Notes: generated by a model not told the origin, from the letters alone. 64,000 nt of DNA from Microbacterium allomyrinae (GCF_020682705.1 NZ_JAGTTN010000001.1:620001-684000), one strand, 5' to 3'; shown: positions 51,209 through 60,769, counted from the first letter of the stretch. A program made the numbers and translations.

Positions 51209-52420
51209 CTACGGGATCTGGCGCTGCTGCCAGACCTCGGGGTAGCCCGGAAGGTTCTCGCCGCCGAACTTCGCGTAGTGCCCGTCGGGCATGCCCTCGT
51301 TCGCCTCGAGCCACTGGTCCAGCTCCCCGGCCTCGATCGGCACCTGCGGGAGCACCCACTCCTTGGGAACCTCTTCACCGGCGAAGATTTTCTGCGCCGC
51401 GAGCAGCGGCGTCCGCCACTGGAAGTTCGAGTACACCGGAGCGAGCCCGGTCAGGCCCGTCTCCTTCCACTTGCGCAGGAAGCTCATCTCGTCCTCTCCC
51501 GTCATGACGGGGTAGTCCACTCCCGCATCCTCGAAGGCCTCGATCGCGGCGACGGCGCCGTCACCGGCATCCATCCAGATCCCCGCGACATCGCCCTTGG
51601 CGAGCTCGTCGCTGATGATGCTCTTGATCTCGGCAGGGTCGGCACCGGTGAAGTAGTCGACGGCGTCGATGCCGGCCTCCTCGAACATGTACTCGGCCGC
51701 GGCCCAGCGCTGTTCGAGGACGTCGACACCCGGCAGGATTCTGAGCCCCACGACCTTGTCGCCCTCCTCGAGGTTGTCGATGAGGAACTGCGCGGTGTCG
51801 ATGCCCCAGGCGAAGCCGCCGATGGGGTGGATGAACGTCACCGGGCAATCGGTCTCGACACCGCGGTCGAACACGATCACCGGCTTGCCGGTCTCGCAGG
51901 CACGCTCGACGGCCGGGGTCATCGCCGCCGTGCTGTTGGGCGAGATGATGAAGACGTCGCAGCCGCCTTCAGCGATGAAGTAGTCGATGTCGGCGATCTG
52001 CGTGTCGTCGGAGTCCTGCGCGTCGCGGGTCTCCATCTCGCTGATCACGCCCTGCTCCTGCAGCACCTCCAGCTGCTGGTTCATGGTGATCCAGCCGGTC
52101 TGGCGCCACGGGTTGGAGATCGACGCATTCGCGAAGCAGGCCTTCTTCGCGCCGGTGCTCGCGTACTGCGAGGTGTCGATCATCTCGGCGTCGATGTACT
52201 GCAGGTAGGGCTCGTCCTCGGGCCCCTCGGGCACGACCTCGCGCTGGGCCATCTGCGTGTCGAACAGGGCCTGGTCGAACCACTCGTTGGCACCGCCGTC
52301 ATCGGTCGCCTCGGCGGACGAGTCCGGCGGGGCCACGGTCGGATCGGTCGTACACCCCGCGAGGGCGAAGAGGCCGACGAGCGCCACCGATGTGGTGGCG
52401 ATCTTCATTGATCGTCGCAT
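51209..52420 (-). CDS. Sugar-binding lipoprotein of a CUT2 ABC transporter
   Basis: A 403-residue lipoprotein with signal MKIATTSVALVGLFALAGCTT and a lipid Cys near residue 23. The mature part has the type I binding-protein pattern, including CDVFIISPNSTAAMTPAVERACETGKPVIVFDRG. Length is above the usual 310-340 residues for ribose-type binding proteins. The frame is open far upstream, but ATG 52420 has GAGGAGA ahead of it. It is directly downstream of two permeases and an ATPase on the same strand. The ligand is a sugar or sugar-like compound of unknown identity. Confidence 0.87.
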   Translation of the reverse strand: MRRSMKIATTSVALVGLFALAGCTTDPTVAPPDSSAEATDDGGANEWFDQALFDTQMAQREVVPEGPEDEPYLQYIDAEMIDTSQYASTGAKKACFANASISNPWRQTGWITMNQQLEVLQEQGVISEMETRDAQDSDDTQIADIDYFIAEGGCDVFIISPNSTAAMTPAVERACETGKPVIVFDRGVETDCPVTFIHPIGGFAWGIDTAQFLIDNLEEGDKVVGLRILPGVDVLEQRWAAAEYMFEEAGIDAVDYFTGADPAEIKSIISDELAKGDVAGIWMDAGDGAVAAIEAFEDAGVDYPVMTGEDEMSFLRKWKETGLTGLAPVYSNFQWRTPLLAAQKIFAGEEVPKEWVLPQVPIEAGELDQWLEANEGMPDGHYAKFGGENLPGYPEVWQQRQIP

Positions 52421-52422
52421 TG

Positions 52423-53517
52423 CTAGTCTCCTCTGTTCTCTGTGACTGTGTTTCCTGCGACGCCCTCGACGACGAGGGCAGGTGATGCGGACGACTCCTC
52501 GACACCAGGCGGTGCGTCGGGTCGCTTCCCCGGTTCGGGAGAAGTCTGTGGGGGCGCCCCGCGGCGCCGGGATCGGAACACGAGGCCGGAATAGGCGACG
52601 GCGGCGATGATGATGACGCCCTGAACGGCGTCGCGCAGCGACGACGGCACGCCGGCGATGTTCAGCAGCAGGAACAGGGCCTCGAGCACGAATGCCCCCG
52701 CGACGGCCGCCACGATCCAGCCGCGCCCGCCGCCGAGCACCACACCGCCGAGCACGACAGCGGTGATCGCGACGAACTCGTAGCCGCGGCCCACCGACGG
52801 GTGCACGCCCGCGTAGCCGACGAGGAGCACGGCCGACACGGTCGCAGACAGCGAGGAGATCATGAACGCGCGCGTCGTGACCCACCAGTCGCGCGCTCCC
52901 GAATAGCGGGCGGCGCGCGGATTGTCGCCGATCGCGATGAGGAGCTTTCCGAGCGGCCGCTTCGTCACCCAGATGCCGAGCGCGAGCCATCCCGCGAGCA
53001 CCAGCACCGACCAGGGAAGGAAGTCGAGCACGGGGATGTCGCGGATGCCGCCTCGCCCGATCTGGCGGAAGCTGTCGGCCGGGTTGCCCGTGGCCGCGCC
53101 CCCCGTCCACCACAGCACGAGTCCGAGGAGCGCGAGCATCATGCCGAGGGTCACGATGAACGACGGCACCTTGAGGAGTGTCGTCAACAGCCCGTTGACC
53201 AGACCGATGAAGAGACCGAGCACGACCATGAGGCCGAGCACCGGGAGCGTGCGGGCGTCGTCCTGACCGACGAGGTTGCCGGCGATGATCACCTGCGCGG
53301 TGATGAGCGACCCCTGCGAGAGGTCGAACTCCCCGGCGACGATCACGAAGTACTGGCCGATCGCGACGATCGCGACGGGCGCGACCCGTTGGATGAAGCG
53401 CATGAACTGGCCGGGCTCGGCGAAGTTCGGGTTCAGCACGATCACCGCGACCAGCAGGATCACCAGCAGCAGGAACACCGCGCCGCGCGGGCTCACGAGT
53501 GCACGCAGGGCGTTCAT
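52423..53517 (-). CDS. ABC transporter permease, RbsC type
   Basis: A 364-residue CUT2 (ribose-family) permease with about ten hydrophobic segments and the conserved VAIGQYFVIVAGEFDLSQGSLITAQVIIAGNL motif near residue 50-75. It has a long hydrophilic C-terminal tail (about residue 315 on). The start overlaps the stop of the other permease gene (ATGA). The binding-protein gene begins two bases after its stop. Works with the permease at 53514 and the ATPase at 54614. Confidence 0.9.
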   Translation of the reverse strand: MNALRALVSPRGAVFLLLVILLVAVIVLNPNFAEPGQFMRFIQRVAPVAIVAIGQYFVIVAGEFDLSQGSLITAQVIIAGNLVGQDDARTLPVLGLMVVLGLFIGLVNGLLTTLLKVPSFIVTLGMMLALLGLVLWWTGGAATGNPADSFRQIGRGGIRDIPVLDFLPWSVLVLAGWLALGIWVTKRPLGKLLIAIGDNPRAARYSGARDWWVTTRAFMISSLSATVSAVLLVGYAGVHPSVGRGYEFVAITAVVLGGVVLGGGRGWIVAAVAGAFVLEALFLLLNIAGVPSSLRDAVQGVIIIAAVAYSGLVFRSRRRGAPPQTSPEPGKRPDAPPGVEESSASPALVVEGVAGNTVTENRGD

Positions 53518-54617
53518 CGGGACTCACCCCCTCGCTCCGCGCCGCCGGCATCGGCGGCGGTGGCCTCCGCTTCGAGCGCGTGGGATGCCGCGGCCATGGC
53601 GGGTGCGGCGGCGGCGGCCGCGGCATCCCCACCGGTCCTGGTCCCACCGGGTCCGAACCTGGTCCGACGACGCACGATCGCCCGGCGGCTGTACACCGCG
53701 ACCGCGGCGACGATGACGACTCCGCGGACGACGTCCTTGAGGAACGGGTTGACCTGCATGACGCTCATCACGTTGTCGACGACCGCGAAGATCGCCACGC
53801 CGCCGATCGTGCCCCAGATCGAGCCGCGGCCGCCCATCAGGAGCGTGCCGCCGAGCACGACGGCCGCGATCGACAGCAGCGCGTACCCGCCCTGCTGACC
53901 GACGGTAGGGCTGCCCACGCCGAGGCGGCTGGCCAGCAGCAGCCCCGCCAGCCCCGCGAACACCGAGCACAGGACATGCGCGGCGATCAGTGGCGGACGC
54001 GTGCGCACCCCCGAGAGACGGGCCACTTCGGGGTCGCCGCCGACGGCGAACAGATGCGCGCCGGTTCGGGTGCGATCCAACAGGAACCACACCACCACCG
54101 CGAGCGCGATCATGATGAGCGTCGACACCGGCACCGGGCCGATACCCGTGGCCCCGATGATCTGGAAGGCCCACGGAACCGATCCGGCGCTGCCTTGGAA
54201 GTTCGTGTTCAGCACTCCCTGCAGGATCAGTCCGACGCCCAGCGTCGCGATGAAGCCGTTGACCTTCAGCACCGTGACGATCAACCCGTTCGCGAGCCCG
54301 ATCGCGGCGCACATCACGACAGTGAGGGTGACCGCCCACGGGATGTTGGCGGGGTTGCCGTTCATGGTGGTGGCGGCGATCAGACTCGCGAGGCTGATCA
54401 CGTACGTGACCGAGAGGTCGAGCGACGCGCCCAGGATCACCAGCGTCTGCCCGATCGCCACCAGGCCCAGCACGCTCATCCCGGTGAGGATGTCGCGGAT
54501 GTTGCCGGGGCTGAAGAAGCTGCGCCCGACGGTCGCCACGAGTACTGCGCCGATGACGATGACGAGCAGGAGGATGCCGAGCACGATCATCGTGGAATCG
54601 ACGCGGATGCGCTTCAC
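53514..54617 (-). CDS. ABC transporter permease, RbsC type (second)
   Basis: A 367-residue CUT2 permease, related to its neighbour. The signature GLVAIGQTLVILGASLDLSVTYVISLASLIAATTMNGN is present near residue 55-85. The ATG overlaps the stop of the ATPase gene (54614-54616), and the stop overlaps the next permease. Two different permeases suggest a heteromeric channel. The C-terminal 50 residues are Ala/Gly-rich and hydrophilic. Confidence 0.9.
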   Translation of the reverse strand: MKRIRVDSTMIVLGILLLVIVIGAVLVATVGRSFFSPGNIRDILTGMSVLGLVAIGQTLVILGASLDLSVTYVISLASLIAATTMNGNPANIPWAVTLTVVMCAAIGLANGLIVTVLKVNGFIATLGVGLILQGVLNTNFQGSAGSVPWAFQIIGATGIGPVPVSTLIMIALAVVVWFLLDRTRTGAHLFAVGGDPEVARLSGVRTRPPLIAAHVLCSVFAGLAGLLLASRLGVGSPTVGQQGGYALLSIAAVVLGGTLLMGGRGSIWGTIGGVAIFAVVDNVMSVMQVNPFLKDVVRGVVIVAAVAVYSRRAIVRRRTRFGPGGTRTGGDAAAAAAAPAMAAASHALEAEATAADAGGAERGGESR

Positions 54618-56188
54618 GGCCGGCTCCCGTCGTCGCTGAGACCGGGATCCCGGGTGTCATCGGCGCCACCGCCCGAACCGGTCGCCGCCGCGAGCACTTC
54701 GTGCTCGGCCGACCCTGCCGGCAGCTCGGCGGCGATCTCGCCGTCGCGCATGACGAGGATGCGATCGCTCATGCCGATGATCTCCGGCAGCTCGCTCGAG
54801 ACCATCAGCACGGCCTTGCCATCGGCGGCGAGCTGGCGCATGAGCTGGTACACCGCGACCTTCGCGCCGACGTCGATGCCACGCGTCGGCTCGTCGAAGA
54901 GGACGATCTGCGGGTCGGTGACGAGCCACTTCGCGAGGACGACCTTCTGCTGGTTTCCTCCGGAGAGGTAGCGCACCTCCTGGTCGACGCCCTGCGACGA
55001 CACCTCCAGCGAACTCAGAATGCCCGGCACCTGCTTGCGCGAGGCTCCGGTGCGTCCTGCGAAGACGCTGCGCACCACGAGGAGGGAGTTGTCGAGCACC
55101 GATTGGCCGAGCGCCAGCCCCTGCGCCTTGCGGTCTTCGGTGACCAGAGCCAGCCCCGCCTTCACCGCGGCCCGCGCGCTCGTGAGCCGGGTCGAGCGGC
55201 CATCGAGCGTCATGCGTCCGCGAGTGAATCCATGGACTCCGAAGATCCCCTCGACGAGCTCCGTGCGCCCGGACCCCTGGAGACCTGCGACGCCGACGAT
55301 CTCGCCCCCGCGCACCGAGATCGTCACGCCGTCGACGAACTCGTTGCCGCATTCCTCGAGTTCCAGGCGCACCGCCCCGACGGCGGTTCCCTCGACCGGC
55401 CCCGGGAAGTACGACTGGATGGGCCGGCCGACCATGCGGCGCACCAGCTCTGCGTTCGTGAGGTCGGCGGCGGCATTCGTGGAGACGAGCGCCCCGTCCT
55501 TCAGGATCGTGATGCGGTCGCAGAGATCGAAGATCTCTTTGAGTCGGTGCGACACGTAGATCACCGCGACCCCGCGCGCGGTCAGCTTGCGGATGATCGC
55601 GTAGAGCAGCTCCACCTCGTGGTCGCTCAGCGCCGCGGTCGGTTCATCCATCGAGATGACCCGGGCATCGAAGGACAGCGCCTTGACGATCTCGACGATC
55701 TGCTGCTCCGCGACGGTGAGCGAGCCCACACGCGCAGACGGGTCGATGAAGGTGACGCCGAGTTCCTCCAGCAGGGCTCCGGTGCGCCGGATCATGCCCT
55801 TGCGATCGATCAGACCCGCCCGGCGAGGCTCGCGGCCGAGGAAGACGTTCTGAGCGACGGTGCGTTCGGGGAGCAGGTTGAACTCCTGGAACACCGTGAC
55901 CAGACCCGCGTCCATCGCCTGGCGAGGGTGCGCGAACGAGACCTGCCGGCCCTCGAATTCGATCGACCCGCTGTCGCGATGGTGCACCCCGGCGAGGATC
56001 TTCATGAACGTCGACTTGCCGGCGCCGTTCTCTCCGACGAGGCCGTGCACCTCGCCGCGGCGGACATCCATGTCGATACCCGCGAGCACACGGACGCCGA
56101 AGAAGCTCTTGGAGATCCCGCGCGCGGTGAGCACCACGTCTGATTCTCCGGGCGGGAGCGGCGTGTCGGCCAGCATCGTATCGGTCAT
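54614..56188 (-). CDS. CUT2 sugar ABC transporter ATP-binding protein
   Basis: A 524-residue double ATPase of the RbsA type. The first half has GENGAGKSTFMKILAGVHHRDSG, a signature region VAEQQIVEIVKALSFDARVISMDEPTAALSD and its Walker B. The second half lacks a standard Walker A (GLQGSGRTEL) but has LSGGNQQKVVLAKWL and IVLFDEPTRGIDVGAK, as is normal for this family. ATG 56188 overlaps the stop of the Gfo/Idh gene (ATGA). It energises the two permeases that follow. Confidence 0.93.
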   Translation of the reverse strand: MTDTMLADTPLPPGESDVVLTARGISKSFFGVRVLAGIDMDVRRGEVHGLVGENGAGKSTFMKILAGVHHRDSGSIEFEGRQVSFAHPRQAMDAGLVTVFQEFNLLPERTVAQNVFLGREPRRAGLIDRKGMIRRTGALLEELGVTFIDPSARVGSLTVAEQQIVEIVKALSFDARVISMDEPTAALSDHEVELLYAIIRKLTARGVAVIYVSHRLKEIFDLCDRITILKDGALVSTNAAADLTNAELVRRMVGRPIQSYFPGPVEGTAVGAVRLELEECGNEFVDGVTISVRGGEIVGVAGLQGSGRTELVEGIFGVHGFTRGRMTLDGRSTRLTSARAAVKAGLALVTEDRKAQGLALGQSVLDNSLLVVRSVFAGRTGASRKQVPGILSSLEVSSQGVDQEVRYLSGGNQQKVVLAKWLVTDPQIVLFDEPTRGIDVGAKVAVYQLMRQLAADGKAVLMVSSELPEIIGMSDRILVMRDGEIAAELPAGSAEHEVLAAATGSGGGADDTRDPGLSDDGSRP

Positions 56189-57291
56189 GCGGGCACCTCG
56201 ATCCACGTGCGCGAGTCGGCAGCCGCCAGTACGGCCTCCGTGAGAACGGCCGCGCGCAGTCCATCGGCGAACGTCGGAAGTCCTTCGGGCTCCTCACCGG
56301 CGATCGCGGCGTACACGTCGGCGATGAAGCCGTCGAACGCATCCTGATACCCCATCGGATGCCCGGCGGGGGCGCTCTGCAGGCGCGCCGAGTCGGGCGC
56401 GGCGGTGGCCGGATCGCGCAGCAGCAGCCGGGAGCCCTCGCGGCCGCCGATCCACAGCTCCTCCGGGCGCTCCTGGGCGAACCGCATGCTGTGATCGGTG
56501 CCGTGCAGCTCGAGGACGAGGGCGTTCTTGCGACCGGGCGCCATCTGCGACACCAGCAGCGTTCCGATCGCCCCCGACTCGGTCTCGACGAGCACGGCCG
56601 CGATGTCCTCGTTCGAGACCCCCCGTCCGCCGCGCTCGTCGAACACCCGGCGAGTGCGGGCCGTGAGGCGGGTGATGCGCTCGCCGGTGACGAACTCGAT
56701 CAGGTCGCACAGGTGCGATCCGATATCGGCGAACGCACGCGACGGGCCGCCCGCGGCGGCATCCGCTCGCCAGTCGTCGTCGTCGGCTCTCAGCATCCAG
56801 TCCTGCAGGTATGAGCAGTCGATGCTGAGGAGCGTCCCCGCCTCGCCCTGTGCGATGCGGGCACGAGCCTCGCGGACCATCGGGTGGTACCGGTATACGA
56901 ACGGGACCGCCGCGACGAGGCCGGCCTCGTCTGCGGCGGCGACGAGCGCACGCGCGTCGGCCGCTGAGGTCGCGAGCGGCTTCTCGCACACGACGTGCTT
57001 GCCGGCGGCGAGCGCCGCGAGCGCCAGCGATGAATGGGTCCCGTTCGGGGTGCAGATGTGCACCACGTCGATGTCGGATGCCGCGAGCAGACTGCGTGCG
57101 CTGCCCTCGGCCCGCTCGATGCCGAGGTGACGTGCCGCAGCCTCGGCTCGTGCGGGATTCGAGGTGGCGACGGCGGTGAGCCGGGCACCGGCTCGGCGAG
57201 AGGCGGCGGAATGGACTCGCGCCATGAAGCCGGCACCGACGAGGCCGGTGCGGAGCGTGCCGACGACGATGTCGGTGACTTCCGTAGTCAT
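56185..57291 (-). CDS. Gfo/Idh/MocA family oxidoreductase
   Basis: A 368-residue NAD(P)-dependent dehydrogenase. The Rossmann motif is GLVGAGFMARVHSAA near residue 18, and the catalytic Lys lies in HVVCEKPLATSAADA. The C-terminal alpha-beta domain is typical. Members oxidise inositols, sugars and anhydrosugars. Here it leads a unit that continues into the CUT2 importer and two isomerases, so it probably takes the first oxidation step. ATG 57291 (MTTEVTD) was preferred over one 21 bases upstream; neither has a strong ribosome binding site. It is divergent from the ROK regulator. Confidence 0.88.
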   Translation of the reverse strand: MTTEVTDIVVGTLRTGLVGAGFMARVHSAASRRAGARLTAVATSNPARAEAAARHLGIERAEGSARSLLAASDIDVVHICTPNGTHSSLALAALAAGKHVVCEKPLATSAADARALVAAADEAGLVAAVPFVYRYHPMVREARARIAQGEAGTLLSIDCSYLQDWMLRADDDDWRADAAAGGPSRAFADIGSHLCDLIEFVTGERITRLTARTRRVFDERGGRGVSNEDIAAVLVETESGAIGTLLVSQMAPGRKNALVLELHGTDHSMRFAQERPEELWIGGREGSRLLLRDPATAAPDSARLQSAPAGHPMGYQDAFDGFIADVYAAIAGEEPEGLPTFADGLRAAVLTEAVLAAADSRTWIEVPA

Positions 57292-57314
57292 GGAGCCGAT
57301 TGTGACACGCATCC

Positions 57315-57348
57315 GATGACTTTTGCTAGGTCTTCGTCAAAAGTGATC
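57315..57348. promoter_or_regulatory. Inverted repeat between Gfo/Idh and ROK genes
   Basis: GATGACTTTTG (57315-57325) and CAAAAGTGATC (57338-57348) are inverted with one mismatch across a 12-base spacer; the inner ACTTTTG/CAAAAGT is exact. TTTTG...CAAAA arms are typical of ROK (NagC/XylR-type) operators, so it probably controls both divergent genes. Confidence 0.6.
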
Positions 57349-57406
57349 TTGTCGTGATGTTAAGTCGATCGCGAGAGGCACAGAAGGCGTGTGCTTTACT
57401 GTCGCC

Positions 57407-58600
57407 ATGGTCGATGCAGCGCGCGGCAGCGGGGCCGCCGGCACCACGGGCGCGGGCGAGATCTTCCAGATCCTCCGCGACGGGCGCGCGCGGACGAAGG
57501 CCGAGCTCGCCACCCTCACCGGACTCGCTCGCTCGACCGTCTCAGGACGTGTCGACGCACTGCTCACCGCGGGTCTGGTGCGTCCCGCCGGCGAGGCCGT
57601 CTCCACCGGGGGACGTCCACCCGCCCGCGTCGCCTTCAACCCCGCGGCCGGCGTCGTCCTGGCAGTAGACCTCGGCGCGACCCACGCGACCGTCGCCGTC
57701 GCCGACCTCGCCGCCGACATCCTCGTGTCCAACACCCACCCGCTCGACATCGCCGACGGACCCGAGCGCGTCCTGGACTCCGTCATCGCGGAGGGCGTCG
57801 CTCTGCTCGAGCGGTGCGGGACAGCGCCGGAACGGCTCGTCGGCGTGGGGATCGGGGTGCCCGGTCCGGTCGAGCACTCGACCGGACGCCCCACGAACCC
57901 GCCCATCATGCCGGGCTGGGACCGCTTCGACGTCCCGCGCTACGTGCAGCGCACGTTCGACGTCACCGTGCTCGTCGACAACGACGTGAACATCCTCGCC
58001 CTCGGTGAGCAGGCCCTCGGCTGGCCGGGGGTCCAGGATCTCGTCTACGTGAAGGTCGCCACCGGCATCGGCGCGGGCATCATCTCAGGAGGCGTCCTTC
58101 AACGCGGCGCCCAGGGATCCGCGGGCGACATGGGCCACGTGCAGGTGCCGTTCAGCCACGACTCGCCGCGTCCACCCGGGGACGAGCGTGACCTCGAAGC
58201 CATCGCGAGCGGCACCGCGATCGCCGCCGACCTGCGCGCGCAGGGCATCGACGCCGCCGGAAGCTCCGACGTGGTGCGCCTCGTCCGCTCCGGACACCCC
58301 GCGGCGATCGCGGCGACGCGCCAAGCCGGTCGCGAAGTCGGCGAGGTGCTCGCCACCGTCGTGAACATGCTCAATCCCTCCGTCATCGTGATCGGCGGCA
58401 GCATCGCGCGCGCCGGAGAGCATCTGCTCGCCGGGGTGAGAGAGGTCGTCTACCGCCGCTCCATCCCCCTGGCGACACAGCATCTCGGCATCGTCCAGTC
58501 GCAGGCGGGCGAGACGGCCGGCGTGCTCGGAGCCGCGATCATGGTCACCCAGCAGGTGCTCTCCCCCTCGGCCGTCGACGCCCGCGCGATCCGCGCCTGA
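57407..58600 (+). CDS. ROK family transcriptional regulator
   Basis: A 397-residue repressor with an N-terminal winged helix (EIFQILRDGRARTKAELATLTGLARSTVSGRVDALLTAGLVRP) and a C-terminal ROK domain with nucleotide-fold motifs VDLGATHATVAV and GIGVPGPVEHSTG. The zinc-binding CxCGxxGCxE motif of most ROK proteins is absent: the aligned stretch after GHVQVPF reads SHDSPRPPGDERDLEAIASG and has no Cys. ATG 57407 was chosen from the domain pattern. It is divergent from the Gfo/Idh and transporter genes and probably represses them. Confidence 0.88.
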   Translation: MVDAARGSGAAGTTGAGEIFQILRDGRARTKAELATLTGLARSTVSGRVDALLTAGLVRPAGEAVSTGGRPPARVAFNPAAGVVLAVDLGATHATVAVADLAADILVSNTHPLDIADGPERVLDSVIAEGVALLERCGTAPERLVGVGIGVPGPVEHSTGRPTNPPIMPGWDRFDVPRYVQRTFDVTVLVDNDVNILALGEQALGWPGVQDLVYVKVATGIGAGIISGGVLQRGAQGSAGDMGHVQVPFSHDSPRPPGDERDLEAIASGTAIAADLRAQGIDAAGSSDVVRLVRSGHPAAIAATRQAGREVGEVLATVVNMLNPSVIVIGGSIARAGEHLLAGVREVVYRRSIPLATQHLGIVQSQAGETAGVLGAAIMVTQQVLSPSAVDARAIRA

Positions 58601-58727
58601 TCGTCGCATCTGCGGGGATTAGCCATGCGGTAGCACCCGCGTAACACGTGCGAGACATTTGCAGGGTTGACTGTCTCTCACGAGGCACATGCTGCCGACG
58701 ACGACATGCATGCGGAAGGGGCGAGCC

Positions 58728-59777
58728 ATGAGATTCCGACCGCTGCGATCGGCACCGGCACCACAACCGGACGAGGTCCCGGTGCCCGTCCCACCCGCCG
58801 AGATGCGGGCGATGGTGGTGGATGCCCCTGAGGGTGTCGAGGCCCCGCGCGGTCCCGACACGCTGCATGCGGCATCCGTTCCCGTGCCCTCCCCCGTCAT
58901 CAGCGAACTGCTCGTGCGCGTCATCGCCGCGGGAGTGAACCCGATCGATGCGAAGACCCGCGCCGGGGCCGGGGTCGCGGGAGCGATCAGCGCCTTCCCC
59001 GCCACGCTCGGGTACGACTTCAGCGGGATCGTGGTGAAGAGCCCGTACGAATCCCACCCCTTCCCGCCCGGGACACCGGTGTTCGGGATGGCGGCCTTCC
59101 CCCGCTCCGGCGGCACCTATGCGGAATACACCGTGGTTCCGTCGCTCTCTGTGGCGCGCAAGCCCAGTTCGCTGTCGCACGTCGAGGCGGCCGGCGTTCC
59201 GCTGGCCGCGCTCACCGCCTGGGGACTGGTCGTCGAGACCGCGCACGCCCACGAGGGGCAGCGGATCCTGATCCACGCCGGAAGCGGCGGCGTCGGCCAC
59301 TTCGCGGTGCAGATCGCCGCCTACTTCGGGGCCCACGTGACCGTGACGGCATCGGCTCGCAATGCCTCGTGGCTGCGGGAACTGGGGGCCGCGGTCGTCA
59401 TCGACTACACGACGACCCGCTTCGAGGAAGTCGTCTCCGACGCGGATGTCGTGATCGACCTGGTCGGCGACGTCCAGGGCGACACCGGCGCGCGATCACT
59501 GCGGGTCCTCCGCCCCGGCGGGCTGTACATCGTCGTTCCGACCGGCTCCTGGCCCGGATACGCCGAAGCCGCGGCAGAGGCGGGCGTGCGCGCCACCAGC
59601 TACAAGGTCATCCCCGACGGCGGGGCCCTTGCCACCATGGCGCGACTGCTCGACTCCGGCGCCGTACAGGTCTATATCGACAAGGTCTACGACCTCGCCG
59701 ACGCGGCCGCCGCGCACCGCGAGCTCGAAGAGGGGCACACTCGCGGCAAGATCGTGCTGCGGGTCAGCGACGACTGA
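58728..59777 (+). CDS. Quinone oxidoreductase-like zinc-free medium-chain dehydrogenase
   Basis: A 349-residue medium-chain dehydrogenase/reductase of the quinone oxidoreductase (QOR) group. The substrate domain has GVNPIDAKTRAG and GYDFSGIVV; the NADPH fold starts HAGSGGVGHFAVQIAAYFGAHVTVTASA. The zinc cysteines of true alcohol dehydrogenases are missing. ATG 58728 follows AAGGGG by six bases. It stands alone with a small upstream gap and is convergent with lysG. Likely substrate is a quinone or enone; not known. Confidence 0.85.
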   Translation: MRFRPLRSAPAPQPDEVPVPVPPAEMRAMVVDAPEGVEAPRGPDTLHAASVPVPSPVISELLVRVIAAGVNPIDAKTRAGAGVAGAISAFPATLGYDFSGIVVKSPYESHPFPPGTPVFGMAAFPRSGGTYAEYTVVPSLSVARKPSSLSHVEAAGVPLAALTAWGLVVETAHAHEGQRILIHAGSGGVGHFAVQIAAYFGAHVTVTASARNASWLRELGAAVVIDYTTTRFEEVVSDADVVIDLVGDVQGDTGARSLRVLRPGGLYIVVPTGSWPGYAEAAAEAGVRATSYKVIPDGGALATMARLLDSGAVQVYIDKVYDLADAAAAHRELEEGHTRGKIVLRVSDD

Positions 59778-59804
59778 CGCGCGGATACACCCGGCGCGTC
59801 TCGA

Positions 59805-60707
59805 TCACGACAGCGGAGCGAGCACCCGGCGCGCCTCGCTGACGATCTCTTCGGCGATCGCGTCCAGAAGGGGTGAACGCAGGTTCCACTGCTGCCAGTA
59901 GAGCGCGACGTCGACCGGCGCACCGCCGAGGAGCACCAGCTCGCCGCGCTCCAACGCCTCGTGCGACTGGAAGCGCGGCAGCATCGCCCACCCGAGCCCC
60001 CGCTTCACCGCGGTCGCGAAGTCGTTGGATGCCGGCACGTAGTGGCGCTGCACCGTGGCCGGATCCACACCCTGGGCCGAGAGCCAGACGTTCTGCAGGT
60101 CGTCGCGACGGTCGAAGTCCACGAGCGGTGCACCGGCGAGGATCCCCGAGCGGTCACCGCTCAGCCATCGCTCGACGTACGCGGGTGTCGCGACCGCCTC
60201 GTACCGCATGGCACCGAGCGCCGAGACGCGGCACCCGGCAACCGGCGCCCGGCGTGAGGTGACGGCACCCATCACCGTGCCGGATTCGAGCAGACCGGCG
60301 GTGAAGTCCTGATCGTCGCGATGCAGATCGAAGACGATGGGATGCCGCTCCGACAGCCGTGCGAGCGGCTCGAGGAACCAGGTGGCCAGCGAGTCGGCGT
60401 TGACCGCCAGGGGCACGCTGGTGCGGGCACCGCCCGCGGGATCCTCGCCCAGCTCCGCGAGCGTGTCGTACTCCAGGAGTGCGGCCTGACGAGCGAGGCG
60501 GATCACCGCCGCGCCCGCTTCGGTGGCGCGGACGGGTCTGGAGCGCACCAGCAGCACTCGTCCGAGCTGCTCTTCGAGCGTCTTGACGCGCTGGCTGACG
60601 GCAGAAGGCGTGATGTGCAGATGTCGGGCGGCGGCATCCAGCGTCCCTTCGTCGACGACGGCGGCGAGGGTCTCGGCGAGATCGAACGGGATGCGCGACA
60701 TAAGCAT
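59805..60707 (-). CDS. lysG: LysR-type regulator LysG/ArgP
   Basis: A 300-residue LysR-family regulator of the ArgP/LysG type. The N-terminal DNA-binding helix is LAETLAAVVDEGTLDAAARHLHITPSAVSQRVKTLEEQLGRVLLVRS. It is divergent from lysE, as in Corynebacterium, where LysG with lysine, arginine or histidine activates the exporter. TAGCAT at 60713-60718 is a plausible -10; ATG 60707 (MLMSRIP) or 60701 (MSRIP) could start the protein. Its binding sites would lie in the 60708-60769 gap. Confidence 0.88.
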   Translation of the reverse strand: MLMSRIPFDLAETLAAVVDEGTLDAAARHLHITPSAVSQRVKTLEEQLGRVLLVRSRPVRATEAGAAVIRLARQAALLEYDTLAELGEDPAGGARTSVPLAVNADSLATWFLEPLARLSERHPIVFDLHRDDQDFTAGLLESGTVMGAVTSRRAPVAGCRVSALGAMRYEAVATPAYVERWLSGDRSGILAGAPLVDFDRRDDLQNVWLSAQGVDPATVQRHYVPASNDFATAVKRGLGWAMLPRFQSHEALERGELVLLGGAPVDVALYWQQWNLRSPLLDAIAEEIVSEARRVLAPLS

Positions 60708-60734
60708 CTCTAATGCTACCGAAGAACCATGAGC

Positions 60735-60763
60735 TGGACTACGGTAGCCCCGGCTTCTACCGT
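60735..60763 (+). promoter_or_regulatory. lysE promoter, leaderless
   Basis: TGGACT (60735-60740) and TACCGT (60758-60763) are 17 bases apart. The GTG of lysE follows the -10 by exactly six bases, so transcription probably begins at the start codon. LysG sites should overlap or flank this element. Confidence 0.6.
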
Positions 60764-60769
60764 CGAAGT

